A stretch of DNA of 64,000 nt from Curvibacter sp. (GTDB taxonomy: Bacteria; Pseudomonadota; Gammaproteobacteria; Burkholderiales; Burkholderiaceae_C). Shown in pieces: positions 18,746-27,156 of the stretch (positions within the stretch are counted from its first letter, which is position 1; every line of letters starts with the position of its first letter). The DNA lies in contig REAW01000012.1 in the NCBI GenBank assembly GCA_004293725.1, forward strand, positions 62,001 through 126,000, read 5' to 3'. A model generated the notes under the pieces. The model was not told the origin of the DNA. It searched no databases and was given only the letters and a program-made list of their open reading frames with translations. Made by a program: the position numbers and the translations under genes.

Positions 18746-19519
18746 ATGTTTTCCCGTATCCGTTCCGACATCCAGTGCATTCTTGACCGCGACCCTGCTG
18801 CGCGCAGTACCTGGGAGGTCATCACTTGTTATCCCGGCTTGCACGCGGTGGTGTTGCATCGTCTGGCGCACTGGTTGTGGAATCATGGCTTCAAATGGCT
18901 GGGGCGCTTTGTCTCGCACCTGTCGCGGTTTTTTACAGGCATCGAAATTCACCCCGGAGCCAAACTGGGTGAGCGCGTTTTTTTTGACCACGCCATGGGT
19001 ACCGTGGTGGGCGAAACCGCTGAAATCGGCGATGGTTGCACGATTTACCAAGGTGTGACCTTGGGCGGAACCAGTCTGTACAAGGGCTCCAAACGCCATC
19101 CCACGCTGGGTAAGGATGTGGTGGTGAGTGCGGGCGCCAAGGTGTTGGGTGGTTTTGATGTGGGGGATGGCGCCAAGATCGGCAGCAATGCGGTGGTGGT
19201 CAAGCCGGTGCCAGCGGGGGCCACGGCCGTGGGCATCCCCGCGCGCATTTTGCCCAGCAAAGCCGGGGTAAGTGCCGATGTCACCACGGTAGACCGAAAG
19301 TTCACTGCCTACGGGATCACCCAGGAAGACGATCCGGTGAGCCAAGCGCTGCGTGGTCTGGTGGACAGCGCTTCCGGGCAGGATCACCAGATTGCGATGT
19401 TGTGGAAAGCGGTAGAGCAACTGTCTGGGCGTCTGGCTGACAGTGACTGCGTGCCCCAAGACGCCGCGCGCAAAGAATGCTTTGAAGCGGAGAAGCTCAA
19501 CGCGTTGATTGGCAAGTAA
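18746..19519 (+). CDS. cysE: Serine O-acetyltransferase CysE
   Basis: 257 residues. Makes O-acetylserine from serine and acetyl-CoA, the first step of cysteine synthesis. The left-handed beta-helix is shown by hexapeptide repeats from about residue 65 ([21 protein letters not shown], then [22 protein letters not shown]). The catalytic His of FFDH and HPTLG are present. This is the shorter, EpsC-like form lacking the long E. coli N-terminal helical domain, with an extra C-terminal tail of about 65 residues. An intrinsic terminator follows at the stop. Confidence 0.94.
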   Translation: MFSRIRSDIQCILDRDPAARSTWEVITCYPGLHAVVLHRLAHWLWNHGFKWLGRFVSHLSRFFTGIEIHPGAKLGERVFFDHAMGTVVGETAEIGDGCTIYQGVTLGGTSLYKGSKRHPTLGKDVVVSAGAKVLGGFDVGDGAKIGSNAVVVKPVPAGATAVGIPARILPSKAGVSADVTTVDRKFTAYGITQEDDPVSQALRGLVDSASGQDHQIAMLWKAVEQLSGRLADSDCVPQDAARKECFEAEKLNALIGK

Positions 19520-19547
19520 AAAAAGACCCTTGGGGGCCTTTTTTACT
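19518..19547 (+). terminator. Intrinsic terminator after cysE, possibly two-way
   Basis: A run of A bases and GACCC pair imperfectly with GGGGGCC and a T run around a TTG loop. A-rich and T-rich flanks on both sides mean it could also stop mog transcription coming from the minus strand. Confidence 0.7.
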
Positions 19548-19560
19548 TGGGTGAGGTTTA

Positions 19561-20157
19561 TCAGCGCGCGGGACGCACAGCGTTCTTGGGTCGAAACCCT
19601 TTGCAAACCGCATCCACGGTTTTCAGGTAGGGGCCACCAATCAGGTCCACACAGTACGGCACGGCAGCAAAAATGCCGGGCACCAACGGCTGGCCTTCTG
19701 CGTCTTTGAGGCCTTCTAGGGTCTCGGCAATCGCTTTGGGCTGGCCGGGCAGGTTGATGATCAGGGTTTGCTTGCGGATTACCGCTACCTGGCGCGACAG
19801 AATCGCCGTGGGTACAAAGTGCAGGCTGATGGCTCGCATTTGTTCCCCAAAGCCCGGCATCACCTTGTCAGCCACGGCCAAGGTGGCTTCCGGTGTGACA
19901 TCGCGTAGCGCGGGGCCGGTGCCGCCGGTGGTCAACACCAACGCGCATTGGGCATCCACCAGCGCGATGAGCGTTTCTTCGATAGTGGGTTGGTCATCGG
20001 CAATCAGCCGCGCTTCAAACTCGATGGGGTTATGCAGGGCACGGCTTAACCAGTCTTGCAGGGCTGGGAGGCCTTTGTCTTCGTAGACGCCGCTGGAAGC
20101 GCGGTCGCTGATGGAAACAATGCCGATCTTGACCGTCTCACACCCAGACACACTCAC
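19561..20157 (-). CDS. mog: Molybdopterin adenylyltransferase Mog
   Basis: 198 residues from a GTG that overlaps the darP stop (GTGA). It activates molybdopterin with ATP before molybdenum insertion. Motifs: IVSISDRASSGVYEDKG at the start, LVLTTGGTGPALRDVTPEAT in the middle and NLPGQPKAIAETL late, all typical of the MoaB/Mog fold. The product would serve the molybdenum enzyme NasA encoded about 7 kb away in this window. A GTG two codons downstream (20151) is a possible alternative start. Confidence 0.93.
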   Translation of the reverse strand: MSVSGCETVKIGIVSISDRASSGVYEDKGLPALQDWLSRALHNPIEFEARLIADDQPTIEETLIALVDAQCALVLTTGGTGPALRDVTPEATLAVADKVMPGFGEQMRAISLHFVPTAILSRQVAVIRKQTLIINLPGQPKAIAETLEGLKDAEGQPLVPGIFAAVPYCVDLIGGPYLKTVDAVCKGFRPKNAVRPAR

Positions 20158-20816
20158 GCTTCGTCTCCGTCATAGTCAGGCGCATCGTCGGTGTCATCGG
20201 GCGTGGCGCCCTCTTGGTTGGCCAGTAGCGCTTCGCGGACCAGTTGAAAGATGTCGCGGTAGGCGCGGCCATGGCGAAGGGCTTCGCCGGGTTTTTCTGG
20301 CTTGGCGTCTTTGCGGGCTTGGCGCACCAACGCCCGCAGTTGCTGGCTGTCGGTGGTTGGACTCAGGGTGATCCACTGGCCCACCGCATCGTCGTCGGCA
20401 ATCAGGCGGTCGCGCCATTGTTCAGATTGGTGCAGCACCAAGGTTTCTTGGGCCGAGGGCATATGTTGTTCTTCCAGCATGGCACGAATTTCGTCCCATT
20501 TGGATGGCTCCAGCTTGCGCATCAGCTTGCCGATGAACTGCATCTGCCGGCGTTTGCCTTCGAAGTTGGTGATACGTTTGGCTTCCGCCACGCCTTCCAC
20601 CAGTTTGTCGGGCAGGTCCAACTTGGTGATGAGGTCGGTTCGCAGCGTCAAAAGATCTTCACCCAGCTTTTGCAGCTCGGTGCTCTCCTTTTTGAGGTCG
20701 GTGCGGGTTGGCTCATCCGTGCCTTTGAGTTCGCGCTTGTACTCCAAGTCCAGTGCGCTGCCTTCGGCAACGAACTGTCCCTTGACGTAATAGCCTTTTT
20801 TTAGTTTGCGTGACAT
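20154..20816 (-). CDS. darP: Ribosome biogenesis factor DarP (YjgA)
   Basis: 220 residues from the ATG at 20816 (MSRKLKKGYYVKG); a second ATG two codons upstream is equally possible. Highly charged helical protein, with the DUF615 hallmark IGKLMRKLEPSKWDEI in the middle. It binds late 50S ribosomal precursors. The C terminus is very acidic (DDTDDAPDYDGDEA). Its divergent arrangement with pmbA, about 20 bp apart, is the common one in beta- and gammaproteobacteria. It overlaps mog by four bases. Confidence 0.92.
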   Translation of the reverse strand: MSRKLKKGYYVKGQFVAEGSALDLEYKRELKGTDEPTRTDLKKESTELQKLGEDLLTLRTDLITKLDLPDKLVEGVAEAKRITNFEGKRRQMQFIGKLMRKLEPSKWDEIRAMLEEQHMPSAQETLVLHQSEQWRDRLIADDDAVGQWITLSPTTDSQQLRALVRQARKDAKPEKPGEALRHGRAYRDIFQLVREALLANQEGATPDDTDDAPDYDGDEA

Positions 20817-20839
20817 AGCCAAGTATCATAGCCGTCGCC

Positions 20840-22261
20840 ATGAAGAAACCCACCTCTGCCTCTGGGCACACCTCCCCATCCCCTTCCTCAAAGGCCAAAC
20901 CCGCAGACAGCGGCTTTGCCTACAGCCGCGATTTTTTCGAGTCGCGGGTGGACACTGCACTCGCGCAAGCCAAAAAACTCGGAGCGACTGACGCTGGTGC
21001 CGAAGTGTCAGAGGGCTGCGGTTTAAGCGTCTCTGTGCGCAATGGCGAGCTGGAAAACGTCGAGCGCAACCGTGACAAATCACTGGGGGTAACCGTTTAT
21101 GTGGGCAACCGCCGCGGCAACGCCAGTACGTCCGACTTCTCCGACGCCGCCATCGCGCAAACCGTGCGTGCGGCCTATGACATTGCGCGTTTCACGGCCG
21201 AAGACCCTTTTGCCAGCTTGCCCGATGCAGATGACATCGTGCCCGTGGCCGATCGCGACCGCAACCTTGACTTGTTTTTTCCTTGGGCAGTAACCAGCGA
21301 AGAGGCGGCTGCGCTGGCCCTGGAGTGCGAGGCGGCTGCCTTGGGGGTGAGCAAACGCATCACCAACAGCGAGGGCGCAGCCGTATCGGCCCAGCAGTCA
21401 CACTTTTTCAGTGCCCATACGCGGGGGTTTCGTGGGGGCTATGCGTCTTCGCGCCATTCGCTTTCGGTATCTCCCATTGCCGGCAAGGGCCGCGACATGC
21501 AGCGCGATGCCTGGTACAGCTCCATGCGCTCGGCCGACGAGCTCGCCTCGCCCCAAGCCGTGGGGCGTTACGCTGCCGAGCGTGCGCTGAGTCGATTGAA
21601 GGCACGCAAAATTGCCACGGTCGAATGTCCCGTATTGTTTGAGTCCCCGTTGGCGGCTGGGCTCCTTGGGGCGTTTGTGCAGGCTGTGAGCGGTGGTGCT
21701 TTGTACCGAAAGAGTACATTTTTGCTGGATTCACTGGGCAAGCAAGTGTTGCCCAAGCACATTGATATTCAGGAAGACCCGTTTGTATTGCGCGGCAAGG
21801 GCAGCTCCCCGTTCGACGACGAAGGGGTACGTGTGCAGGCCCGCAAAGTGGTGGATGCTGGTCGGGTTCAGGGCTATTTTCTGAGCAGTTATTCGGCCCG
21901 CAAGCTGGGTATGCGCACAACCGGGAACTCGGGGGGATCGCACAATTTGACCTTCACGTCTCGGTTGACGAAGTCCAGTGATGATCTGGATGCGATGCTG
22001 CAGAAGCTGGGTACGGGCTTGCTGGTGACCGAGCTGATGGGGCAGGGCGTGAACTATGTAACGGGTGACTACTCGCGTGGGGCCAGCGGGTTTTGGGTCG
22101 AGAAGGGCCGCATCGCCTTCCCGGTGCATGAAATTACCATCGCCGGAAATATGAAAGACATGCTCCGCGGCATTGATGCCGTGGGTGCCGACACTTACAA
22201 CTACGGCGCCAAGACCGTGGGTTCTGTGTTGATCAACCGCATGAAGGTGGCGGGAAGCTAA
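20840..22261 (+). CDS. pmbA: TldD/PmbA family metalloprotease PmbA
   Basis: 473 residues. Partner of TldD in the heteromeric protease that matures peptides such as microcin B17 and CcdA. Features: the GAEVSEGCGLSVSVRNGELE strand near residue 55, the central SVSPIAGKG segment, and the C-terminal SGFWVEKGRIAFPVHEITIAGNM. PmbA subunits lack the zinc site carried by TldD, and no HExxxH is seen here, in agreement. The first 25 residues are Ser/Lys/Pro-rich and may be untranslated; a start further in is possible but no Met fits. Confidence 0.93.
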   Translation: MKKPTSASGHTSPSPSSKAKPADSGFAYSRDFFESRVDTALAQAKKLGATDAGAEVSEGCGLSVSVRNGELENVERNRDKSLGVTVYVGNRRGNASTSDFSDAAIAQTVRAAYDIARFTAEDPFASLPDADDIVPVADRDRNLDLFFPWAVTSEEAAALALECEAAALGVSKRITNSEGAAVSAQQSHFFSAHTRGFRGGYASSRHSLSVSPIAGKGRDMQRDAWYSSMRSADELASPQAVGRYAAERALSRLKARKIATVECPVLFESPLAAGLLGAFVQAVSGGALYRKSTFLLDSLGKQVLPKHIDIQEDPFVLRGKGSSPFDDEGVRVQARKVVDAGRVQGYFLSSYSARKLGMRTTGNSGGSHNLTFTSRLTKSSDDLDAMLQKLGTGLLVTELMGQGVNYVTGDYSRGASGFWVEKGRIAFPVHEITIAGNMKDMLRGIDAVGADTYNYGAKTVGSVLINRMKVAGS

Positions 22262-22276
22262 AAAGGGGGGGCGGGA

Positions 22277-23074
22277 ATGCGTACGTTTGCAAGTTTTGTC
22301 GGGCTAATAGCGCTGGCACTGGGTGTCCATGCACAAACGGCAGCGACTGCTGTCGCCACCAAGTCATTTCATCCCTGGCAATCTGCTACGCCAGCCGGTA
22401 CGGCTGAGGCCTACTTTACGAATTTGAAGTCGGGCGACACTATTGAGACGCCCTTTCTGTTGAAGTTTGGATTGTCCGGAGGCTGGGGATTGGCGCCAAT
22501 TTCCAAGCCAATGGGCGGCAAAAGCGGACACCACCACTTGCTGGTGAACCGTGATCTGCCGTTGGATTTCAAGGCGGCCTTGCCGTTTAACGAGCAATAC
22601 ATCCACTTTGGCAAAGGACAAATGGAGACGGTGTTGACACTTGCGCCGGGCATCTACACCCTGCGCATGCTGCTGGCGGACGATAAACACTTGCCGCACT
22701 TTGTCTACAGCAAGCCCCTCAAAGTGACAGTCATCAAGAAAAACGAGACAGATCCGAACACGCTGGTCTCCAAGGGTATTGCGCTTCAAGTGGCGGGTGT
22801 GGAGGTGAAAACGCCTTTTCGCGTTCAGTTTCATGCCTCAGGTCTGAATGTGGCCCATGCGGTGCAGCAAGAGAAAGACACGGGCCACTTCAGGCTCACG
22901 GTGGTCAGCAAGGCCGGCCCAGTGGCTGAAATGGACTTTACAGAGGGCCAAACCGAGACATGGTTGGCTCCACCAGCGGGAGACTACACACTCAAGCTGG
23001 AGTTCCTGGACAACCTGAACCCCAAGCAAGCCTTGGCGGGCGCAGTGAGCACTGCTGTGCGAGTCCAGCCTTAG
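22277..23074 (+). CDS. Secreted DUF4399 domain protein
   Basis: 265 residues with a signal peptide (MRTFASFVGLIALALGVHAQ, cleavage near AQ-TA). The conserved DUF4399 signature GHHHLLVNRDLP is at about residues 76-87, followed by HFGKGQMETVLTLAPGIYTLRM, which suggests a beta-sandwich with a His cluster that might bind a metal. A second half (about 155-265) is also beta-rich and ends the chain without a lipoprotein or anchor signal. Function unknown. It starts 15 bp after pmbA and its stop overlaps the end of the convergent yqeY by four bases. Confidence 0.8.
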   Translation: MRTFASFVGLIALALGVHAQTAATAVATKSFHPWQSATPAGTAEAYFTNLKSGDTIETPFLLKFGLSGGWGLAPISKPMGGKSGHHHLLVNRDLPLDFKAALPFNEQYIHFGKGQMETVLTLAPGIYTLRMLLADDKHLPHFVYSKPLKVTVIKKNETDPNTLVSKGIALQVAGVEVKTPFRVQFHASGLNVAHAVQQEKDTGHFRLTVVSKAGPVAEMDFTEGQTETWLAPPAGDYTLKLEFLDNLNPKQALAGAVSTAVRVQP

Positions 23075-23517
23075 CCGGCCAGTGCAGCTTTCACGGCTGC
23101 CGACACGGTGCCCATTTCGGCTTTGCCGGCCAAGCGGGCTTTCACCACGCCCATGACCTTGCCCATGTCGCCGGGGCCGGCGGCGCCCAACTCAGTAACG
23201 ATGAACTTCACTTCGGCCAGTACCTCATCGGCCGACATGCGCTGGGGCAAGTAGGTTTGCAGCACCTTCATTTCGGACTCTTCCTTGTCGGCCAGGTCCT
23301 GGCGCGCAGCCGTCACAAAGGCGGCGATGGAGTCCTTGCGCTGTTTGATCAGCTTGTCCACGATGGCCACCACCATCGCATCGTCCAGCTCTACCCGTTC
23401 ATCCACTTCCTTTTGCTTGCAGGCGGCCAGCAGCAGGCGGATAGTGCCCAACCGTTCGCTGTCTTTGGCGCGCATGGCGGTTTTCATGTCTTCGGTGATC
23501 TGGTCTTTGAGTGACAT
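23071..23517 (-). CDS. GatB/YqeY domain protein
   Basis: 148 residues, starting MSLKDQITEDMKTAMRAKD. It matches the YqeY family, which resembles the tail domain of the GatB amidotransferase subunit and binds tRNA-like structures; no catalytic residues are known. It lies downstream of rpsU on the same strand, the usual rpsU-yqeY order, with a terminator between them (23561-23598) that would limit read-through. Confidence 0.92.
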   Translation of the reverse strand: MSLKDQITEDMKTAMRAKDSERLGTIRLLLAACKQKEVDERVELDDAMVVAIVDKLIKQRKDSIAAFVTAARQDLADKEESEMKVLQTYLPQRMSADEVLAEVKFIVTELGAAGPGDMGKVMGVVKARLAGKAEMGTVSAAVKAALAG

Positions 23518-23560
23518 AGTGGGTTTTTCAGAAAGTGAAATAAAAGTAGGGCGGAGAATG

Positions 23561-23598
23561 AAAAAAGCCCGCCGGAGCGTCCCCAGGCGAGCTTTTTT
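23561..23598 (-). terminator. Intrinsic terminator after rpsU
   Basis: AAAAAAGC and CGCC pair with GGCG and GCTTTTTT (one mismatch) around a GC-rich loop. Its place directly downstream of rpsU and before yqeY suggests attenuation between the two genes. Confidence 0.8.
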
Positions 23599-23637
23599 GT
23601 AGACCAGAAGCTGCGTGCAGCTTCATGGGCCAGAAAC

Positions 23638-23850
23638 TTAGAACAGTTTCTTGGGGAGCTGCATGCTGCGAATGCGCTTGTAGTTGCGCTTGACGGCGGC
23701 GGCCTTCTTGCGCTTGCGCTCTGCAGTGGGCTTTTCGTAGAACTCGCGGGCGCGCAAGTCAGTCAGCAAACCCAATTTTTCGATAGTGCGCTTGAAGCGA
23801 CGCAGGGCGACGTCAAAGGGCTCGTTTTCTTTTACACGGATCGTTGTCAT
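23638..23850 (-). CDS. rpsU: 30S ribosomal protein S21
   Basis: 70 residues, the usual length, beginning [20 protein letters not shown] with a basic tail ([19 protein letters not shown]). S21 helps mRNA binding on the small subunit. A strong promoter (23982-24009) and a leader of about 125 bases lie upstream; a terminator lies downstream. Confidence 0.97.
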   Translation of the reverse strand: MTTIRVKENEPFDVALRRFKRTIEKLGLLTDLRAREFYEKPTAERKRKKAAAVKRNYKRIRSMQLPKKLF

Positions 23851-23981
23851 TACGTAATGAATTCCAAAATGTGCTGATCAAGGGTCATGGGGGGAGATCG
23901 AGACCCACATGCCATGTTCAGCGGTATTTCCCCATCTATAACTAGTATTGGCCGATGAGGAGACTGCCAGATTAGCCTGCC

Positions 23982-24009
23982 ATTATAACGCGTTAATCCG
24001 CGCTGCCAA
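23982..24009 (-). promoter_or_regulatory. Sigma-70 promoter for rpsU
   Basis: On the minus strand TTGGCA (24009-24004), a 16-base spacer, then TATAAT (23987-23982). The -10 box overlaps the TAA stop of the upstream flavoprotein gene, so the promoter lies mostly inside that gene's last codons. Transcription would begin near 23975. Confidence 0.75.
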
Positions 24010-25227
24010 GCCATGGGCGCATGCATAGCCGCTAGACCAGGCCCACTGGAAGTTGTAACCGCCCAGCCAGCCGGTCACATCCACAACTTCTCCAATGAAA
24101 AACAGCCCCGGTTGGCGGCTTTCCAAGGTCTGGCTGGACAGAACCTTGGTGTCCACCCCGCCCGCCGTCACCTCGGCCTTGCGGTAGCCCTCTGTACCGG
24201 TGGGAGTGAGCTCCCAGCGGGAAAGGTGCTCGGCCAGGGCGTGCAGTGCCTTGTCGCTGGCCTCGTTAACCGGGCGTTGCCAGTCGTGTCCCCGAGTTTT
24301 TCCTTGTTCCACCCAGGTGTCGGCCAAACGGCTGGGCACCAGGCCCGCCAGCTCGTTGGCAATGCGCTTACGCGAGGTGGCCTTGGCCTCGGCCAAGTGT
24401 TTGGCCAGATCGATGGTGGGCGCCAAATTCAGGCGAATCGGCGTGCCCTCGGCCCAATAGCTGGATATTTGCAACACCCCCGGCCCGCTGAGGCCACGGT
24501 GCGTGAACAGCAGGTCCTCTCGAAAGGCCATGCCTGCTTTTTTGGCCCCGGTGGCGATGTCCACAGGCAGCGAGAGACCCGAAAGCTGGGCAAACGGTGC
24601 CCAGGCGGCTTCGTCAAAGGTCAGCGGAACCAATGCGGGGCGGGGCGTTACCAGGGGAAGGTCAAACTGCTTGGCTATGCGGTAGCCAAAGTCAGTCGCG
24701 CCAATCTTTGGGATGGACAGGCCTCCTGTGGCGATGACCACTGCGCCACAGTGGATGGCACCGCGGTCGCTCTCAATTTCATAGCTGCTCCCGCAATTCC
24801 CATGAGGGCTGGAAGTCAAAAATCGTATGTTTTTAACGCTGCAGGGCTGCCAGCGTTCCACGCCACCTGCGGCGCACTCTGCCAGCAGCATGGCAATCAG
24901 GTCTTCGGCCGACCGGTCGCAAAACAGCTGCCCCTTGTGCTTTTCGTGAAAGGCGATGTTGTGTTTTTTCACCAGCGCGATGAAATCGGCGGGCGTGTAG
25001 CGTGACAGGGCGGACTTGGCAAAGCGCGGGTTCACGCTGAGGAAGTTGGCTGCTGTGACGTCCACATTGGTGAAGTTGCTGCGTCCGCCACCCGAGATAC
25101 GGATTTTTTCGGCCACCTTCTCGCTGTGGTCGATCACCAGCACTTTGAGGCCCAGTTGGCCCGCCACCCCGGCGCAAAACAAACCGGCAGCCCCGGCACC
25201 CACGATTACGACATCAAAACTGTGCAT
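23983..25227 (-). CDS. HI0933/YhiN-type flavoprotein (NAD(P)/FAD-dependent oxidoreductase)
   Basis: 414 residues. The start at 25227 gives MHSFDVVIVGAGAAGLFCAG, a dinucleotide-binding motif at the very N terminus as in the family; the longer frame up to 25419 adds 64 residues with no similarity. Other signatures are ISGGGRSNFTNVDV, ATGGLSIPKIGATDFGYRIA, and near the C terminus VTAGGVDTKV and GLFFIGEVVDVTGWLGGYNFQ. Biological role of this family is unknown. The stop overlaps the rpsU promoter. Confidence 0.92.
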   Translation of the reverse strand: MHSFDVVIVGAGAAGLFCAGVAGQLGLKVLVIDHSEKVAEKIRISGGGRSNFTNVDVTAANFLSVNPRFAKSALSRYTPADFIALVKKHNIAFHEKHKGQLFCDRSAEDLIAMLLAECAAGGVERWQPCSVKNIRFLTSSPHGNCGSSYEIESDRGAIHCGAVVIATGGLSIPKIGATDFGYRIAKQFDLPLVTPRPALVPLTFDEAAWAPFAQLSGLSLPVDIATGAKKAGMAFREDLLFTHRGLSGPGVLQISSYWAEGTPIRLNLAPTIDLAKHLAEAKATSRKRIANELAGLVPSRLADTWVEQGKTRGHDWQRPVNEASDKALHALAEHLSRWELTPTGTEGYRKAEVTAGGVDTKVLSSQTLESRQPGLFFIGEVVDVTGWLGGYNFQWAWSSGYACAHGLAARINAL

Positions 25228-25294
25228 GGGCGGCAGTGTAGAGGAGAGGGCTGCGCGCACCGGCGCACTGCTGCCTGGCCGTTGGAGAATCGAC

Positions 25295-26212
25295 TCAAGC
25301 TTGCTGCCGGTTCCGTCCCCCCAATTCAAGGGCCCTGCGCGGCAGGTCCTCACTTTCGGTGCGATTTCCCGTCTGACCCAATGCCAACACTGCAGACTCG
25401 GGGTTCTGATGCCCCGCACCTGCTGCGTTCAAAGGGGCAGTTGCGCCAACGCTGGCGGCTTGTATACCTAAGACCACATCACCGACCACGATGACACTCG
25501 GGCTGGCCAATTGTTCATGGCGAATGGTGGCTTGCAATGCCTGCAGCGTACATACCGCCTGACGCTGGCTGGGCAAGCTCGCGTTTTGGATGATGGCCAC
25601 GGGGGTGTCGGCGCGCAGACCTTGCAGTAGCCCGGTCTCAATCTCGCCGGCTCCAGTCACCCCCATGTAGATCACCAAGGTGAGCTTGGCTTGTTGGGAC
25701 GCGCGGGCCAGCGCGGGCCAGTCGGTACCCGTGTCGCCCGGCTTGGCGTGGCCGGTGACAAACACCACGCCATGGGCATGCTCGCGGTGCGTGAGTGGCA
25801 CATTCAGCGAAGTAACGGCGGCCAAGCCGGCCGTAATTCCGTTGACGACCGACACACGGATACCGGCCGCTTGCAAATGCTCAACCTCTTCGCCGCCGCG
25901 TCCAAATATAAAGGGGTCGCCACCCTTGAGGCGCACGACGTTTTCGCCCTCTTGGGCGGCGGTGATCATGAGGCGTTCGATGAAGGACTGCGGTGTGGAC
26001 TTACAGCCCCCGCGTTTGCCGACATGCACCACACGTGCTCCAGGTTGTGCGTGTGCCACGATGGCCTCGTTCACCAGATCATCGACCAGAAGAACGGTGG
26101 CTTGCTGGATAGCCTTGAGTGCCTTGATGGTGAGCAATTCTGGGTCACCCGGGCCCGCACCTACCAAGGTGACATGGCCACTGGAAGGGACGCTGGAAAG
26201 ATCGTGAGTCAT
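25295..26212 (-). CDS. cobA: Uroporphyrinogen-III C-methyltransferase (SUMT)
   Basis: 305 residues. Adds two methyl groups to uroporphyrinogen III to make precorrin-2, precursor of siroheme. Motifs: VGAGPGDPELLTIKA at the start, RLKGGDPFIFGRGGEE about 93-108, and VVNGITAGLAA. Siroheme is the cofactor of NirB encoded in the same operon, which explains its place. About 50 residues at the C terminus (from ASVGATAPLNAAG) extend past the normal end of the fold and look disordered. It overlaps ybiB by four bases (ATGA). Confidence 0.94.
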   Translation of the reverse strand: MTHDLSSVPSSGHVTLVGAGPGDPELLTIKALKAIQQATVLLVDDLVNEAIVAHAQPGARVVHVGKRGGCKSTPQSFIERLMITAAQEGENVVRLKGGDPFIFGRGGEEVEHLQAAGIRVSVVNGITAGLAAVTSLNVPLTHREHAHGVVFVTGHAKPGDTGTDWPALARASQQAKLTLVIYMGVTGAGEIETGLLQGLRADTPVAIIQNASLPSQRQAVCTLQALQATIRHEQLASPSVIVVGDVVLGIQAASVGATAPLNAAGAGHQNPESAVLALGQTGNRTESEDLPRRALELGGRNRQQA

Positions 26213-27114
26213 AGGCTGCGATGCAATTGCACAATGTATGCCACTTGATGGGCAATGGGGGCCGGTACCGGCTGAGCGCCTGACATCACGGTTTGAATGT
26301 AGGCAGCGGTGCTGGCTGCGTCAATGGCGCTGGGTAGATCGGGCAGTTCGGACAACGAGCCCGTTTGGTAGGCCTGCAGGTCTGTAGCCTGGCCATGTAA
26401 AAAAGCCTGCATCTTGGGCGTGCGGCGCGGGTCGGCGACCGATTCGCCCTCGGTGCCACGTATGAGCAGGGCGTTGGCCTGCACGAGTGCAAAGGTTTCG
26501 GCCATGGAAATGGCGTACTCGGGGTGGGTATAGCTGCTCACGATGAGTGCGGGGCCGTTCACCGGATTCATGAGCTTGACCAGGCTGTGCGCCGGGTTGC
26601 GCAGGTTGACCACACGGCGCACATCCAGCAGGCGCTGCAAGCCGGGGCTGAGCAGCGCTGTCGGCATAAATGCAATGCTCCCAGATGTTATGGTTTTTAT
26701 AGCTTTTTGCGCAGGTATACCAAGCACTTCAAGCACTTTTGACACAAAAACACGACGATCTTCGGTAGCCGCGCCGTGGATCAACACGGGCAGGCCTTCG
26801 CGCGCCAGCAGCAGAGCCAGCAGCGGTGTGAGCAAGGGCAATTTCCGTGCACCGTTGTAGCTGGGGATGACGATCGTGGGCTGGGTACTGCCGGGCACCA
26901 GCGCCATGCGCCGGCGCGTGGCGTCCAGAAAACCGGCCATCTCTTGGGCCGTTTCACCCTTGATGCGCATGGCCAGGCAGAAGGCGCCCACTTCCAGGTC
27001 GGTTACAGCGCCGTCCAGTACCTGGCCGAACAAATCGTCTGCCTGCTCGCGGCTAAGCGCACGGGCGCCATCTTTGCCGCGACCAATTTCCTTGATGTAA
27101 TTGCCAATAGCCAT
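26209..27114 (-). CDS. ybiB: YbiB (TrpD2) family nucleic-acid-binding protein
   Basis: 301 residues related to anthranilate phosphoribosyltransferase but with the substrate sites altered: the usual GTGGD-type loop is replaced by a PSYNGARKLPLLTPL segment. E. coli YbiB binds DNA/RNA without sequence preference and is linked to SOS control. N-terminal helical domain 1-75, catalytic-like domain 80-300. It sits between nasA and cobA in the nitrate operon; what it does there is unknown. Residues about 124-143 are encoded over a dispersed repeat copy in antisense orientation. Confidence 0.9.
   Translation of the reverse strand: MAIGNYIKEIGRGKDGARALSREQADDLFGQVLDGAVTDLEVGAFCLAMRIKGETAQEMAGFLDATRRRMALVPGSTQPTIVIPSYNGARKLPLLTPLLALLLAREGLPVLIHGAATEDRRVFVSKVLEVLGIPAQKAIKTITSGSIAFMPTALLSPGLQRLLDVRRVVNLRNPAHSLVKLMNPVNGPALIVSSYTHPEYAISMAETFALVQANALLIRGTEGESVADPRRTPKMQAFLHGQATDLQAYQTGSLSELPDLPSAIDAASTAAYIQTVMSGAQPVPAPIAHQVAYIVQLHRSL
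26687..26743 (+). repeat. Dispersed repeat copy inside ybiB, antisense to the gene
   Basis: GTTAT, nine bases, AGCTTTTTGCGCA, eight bases, AAGCAC, then TTCAAGCACTTTTGAC. Spacing is exactly that of the family, with several substitutions in the blocks. Confidence 0.55.
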
Positions 27115-27156
27115 GGGGCGATTGTCTTTGATGCCAGATAACTTGCGGCTATGTGC

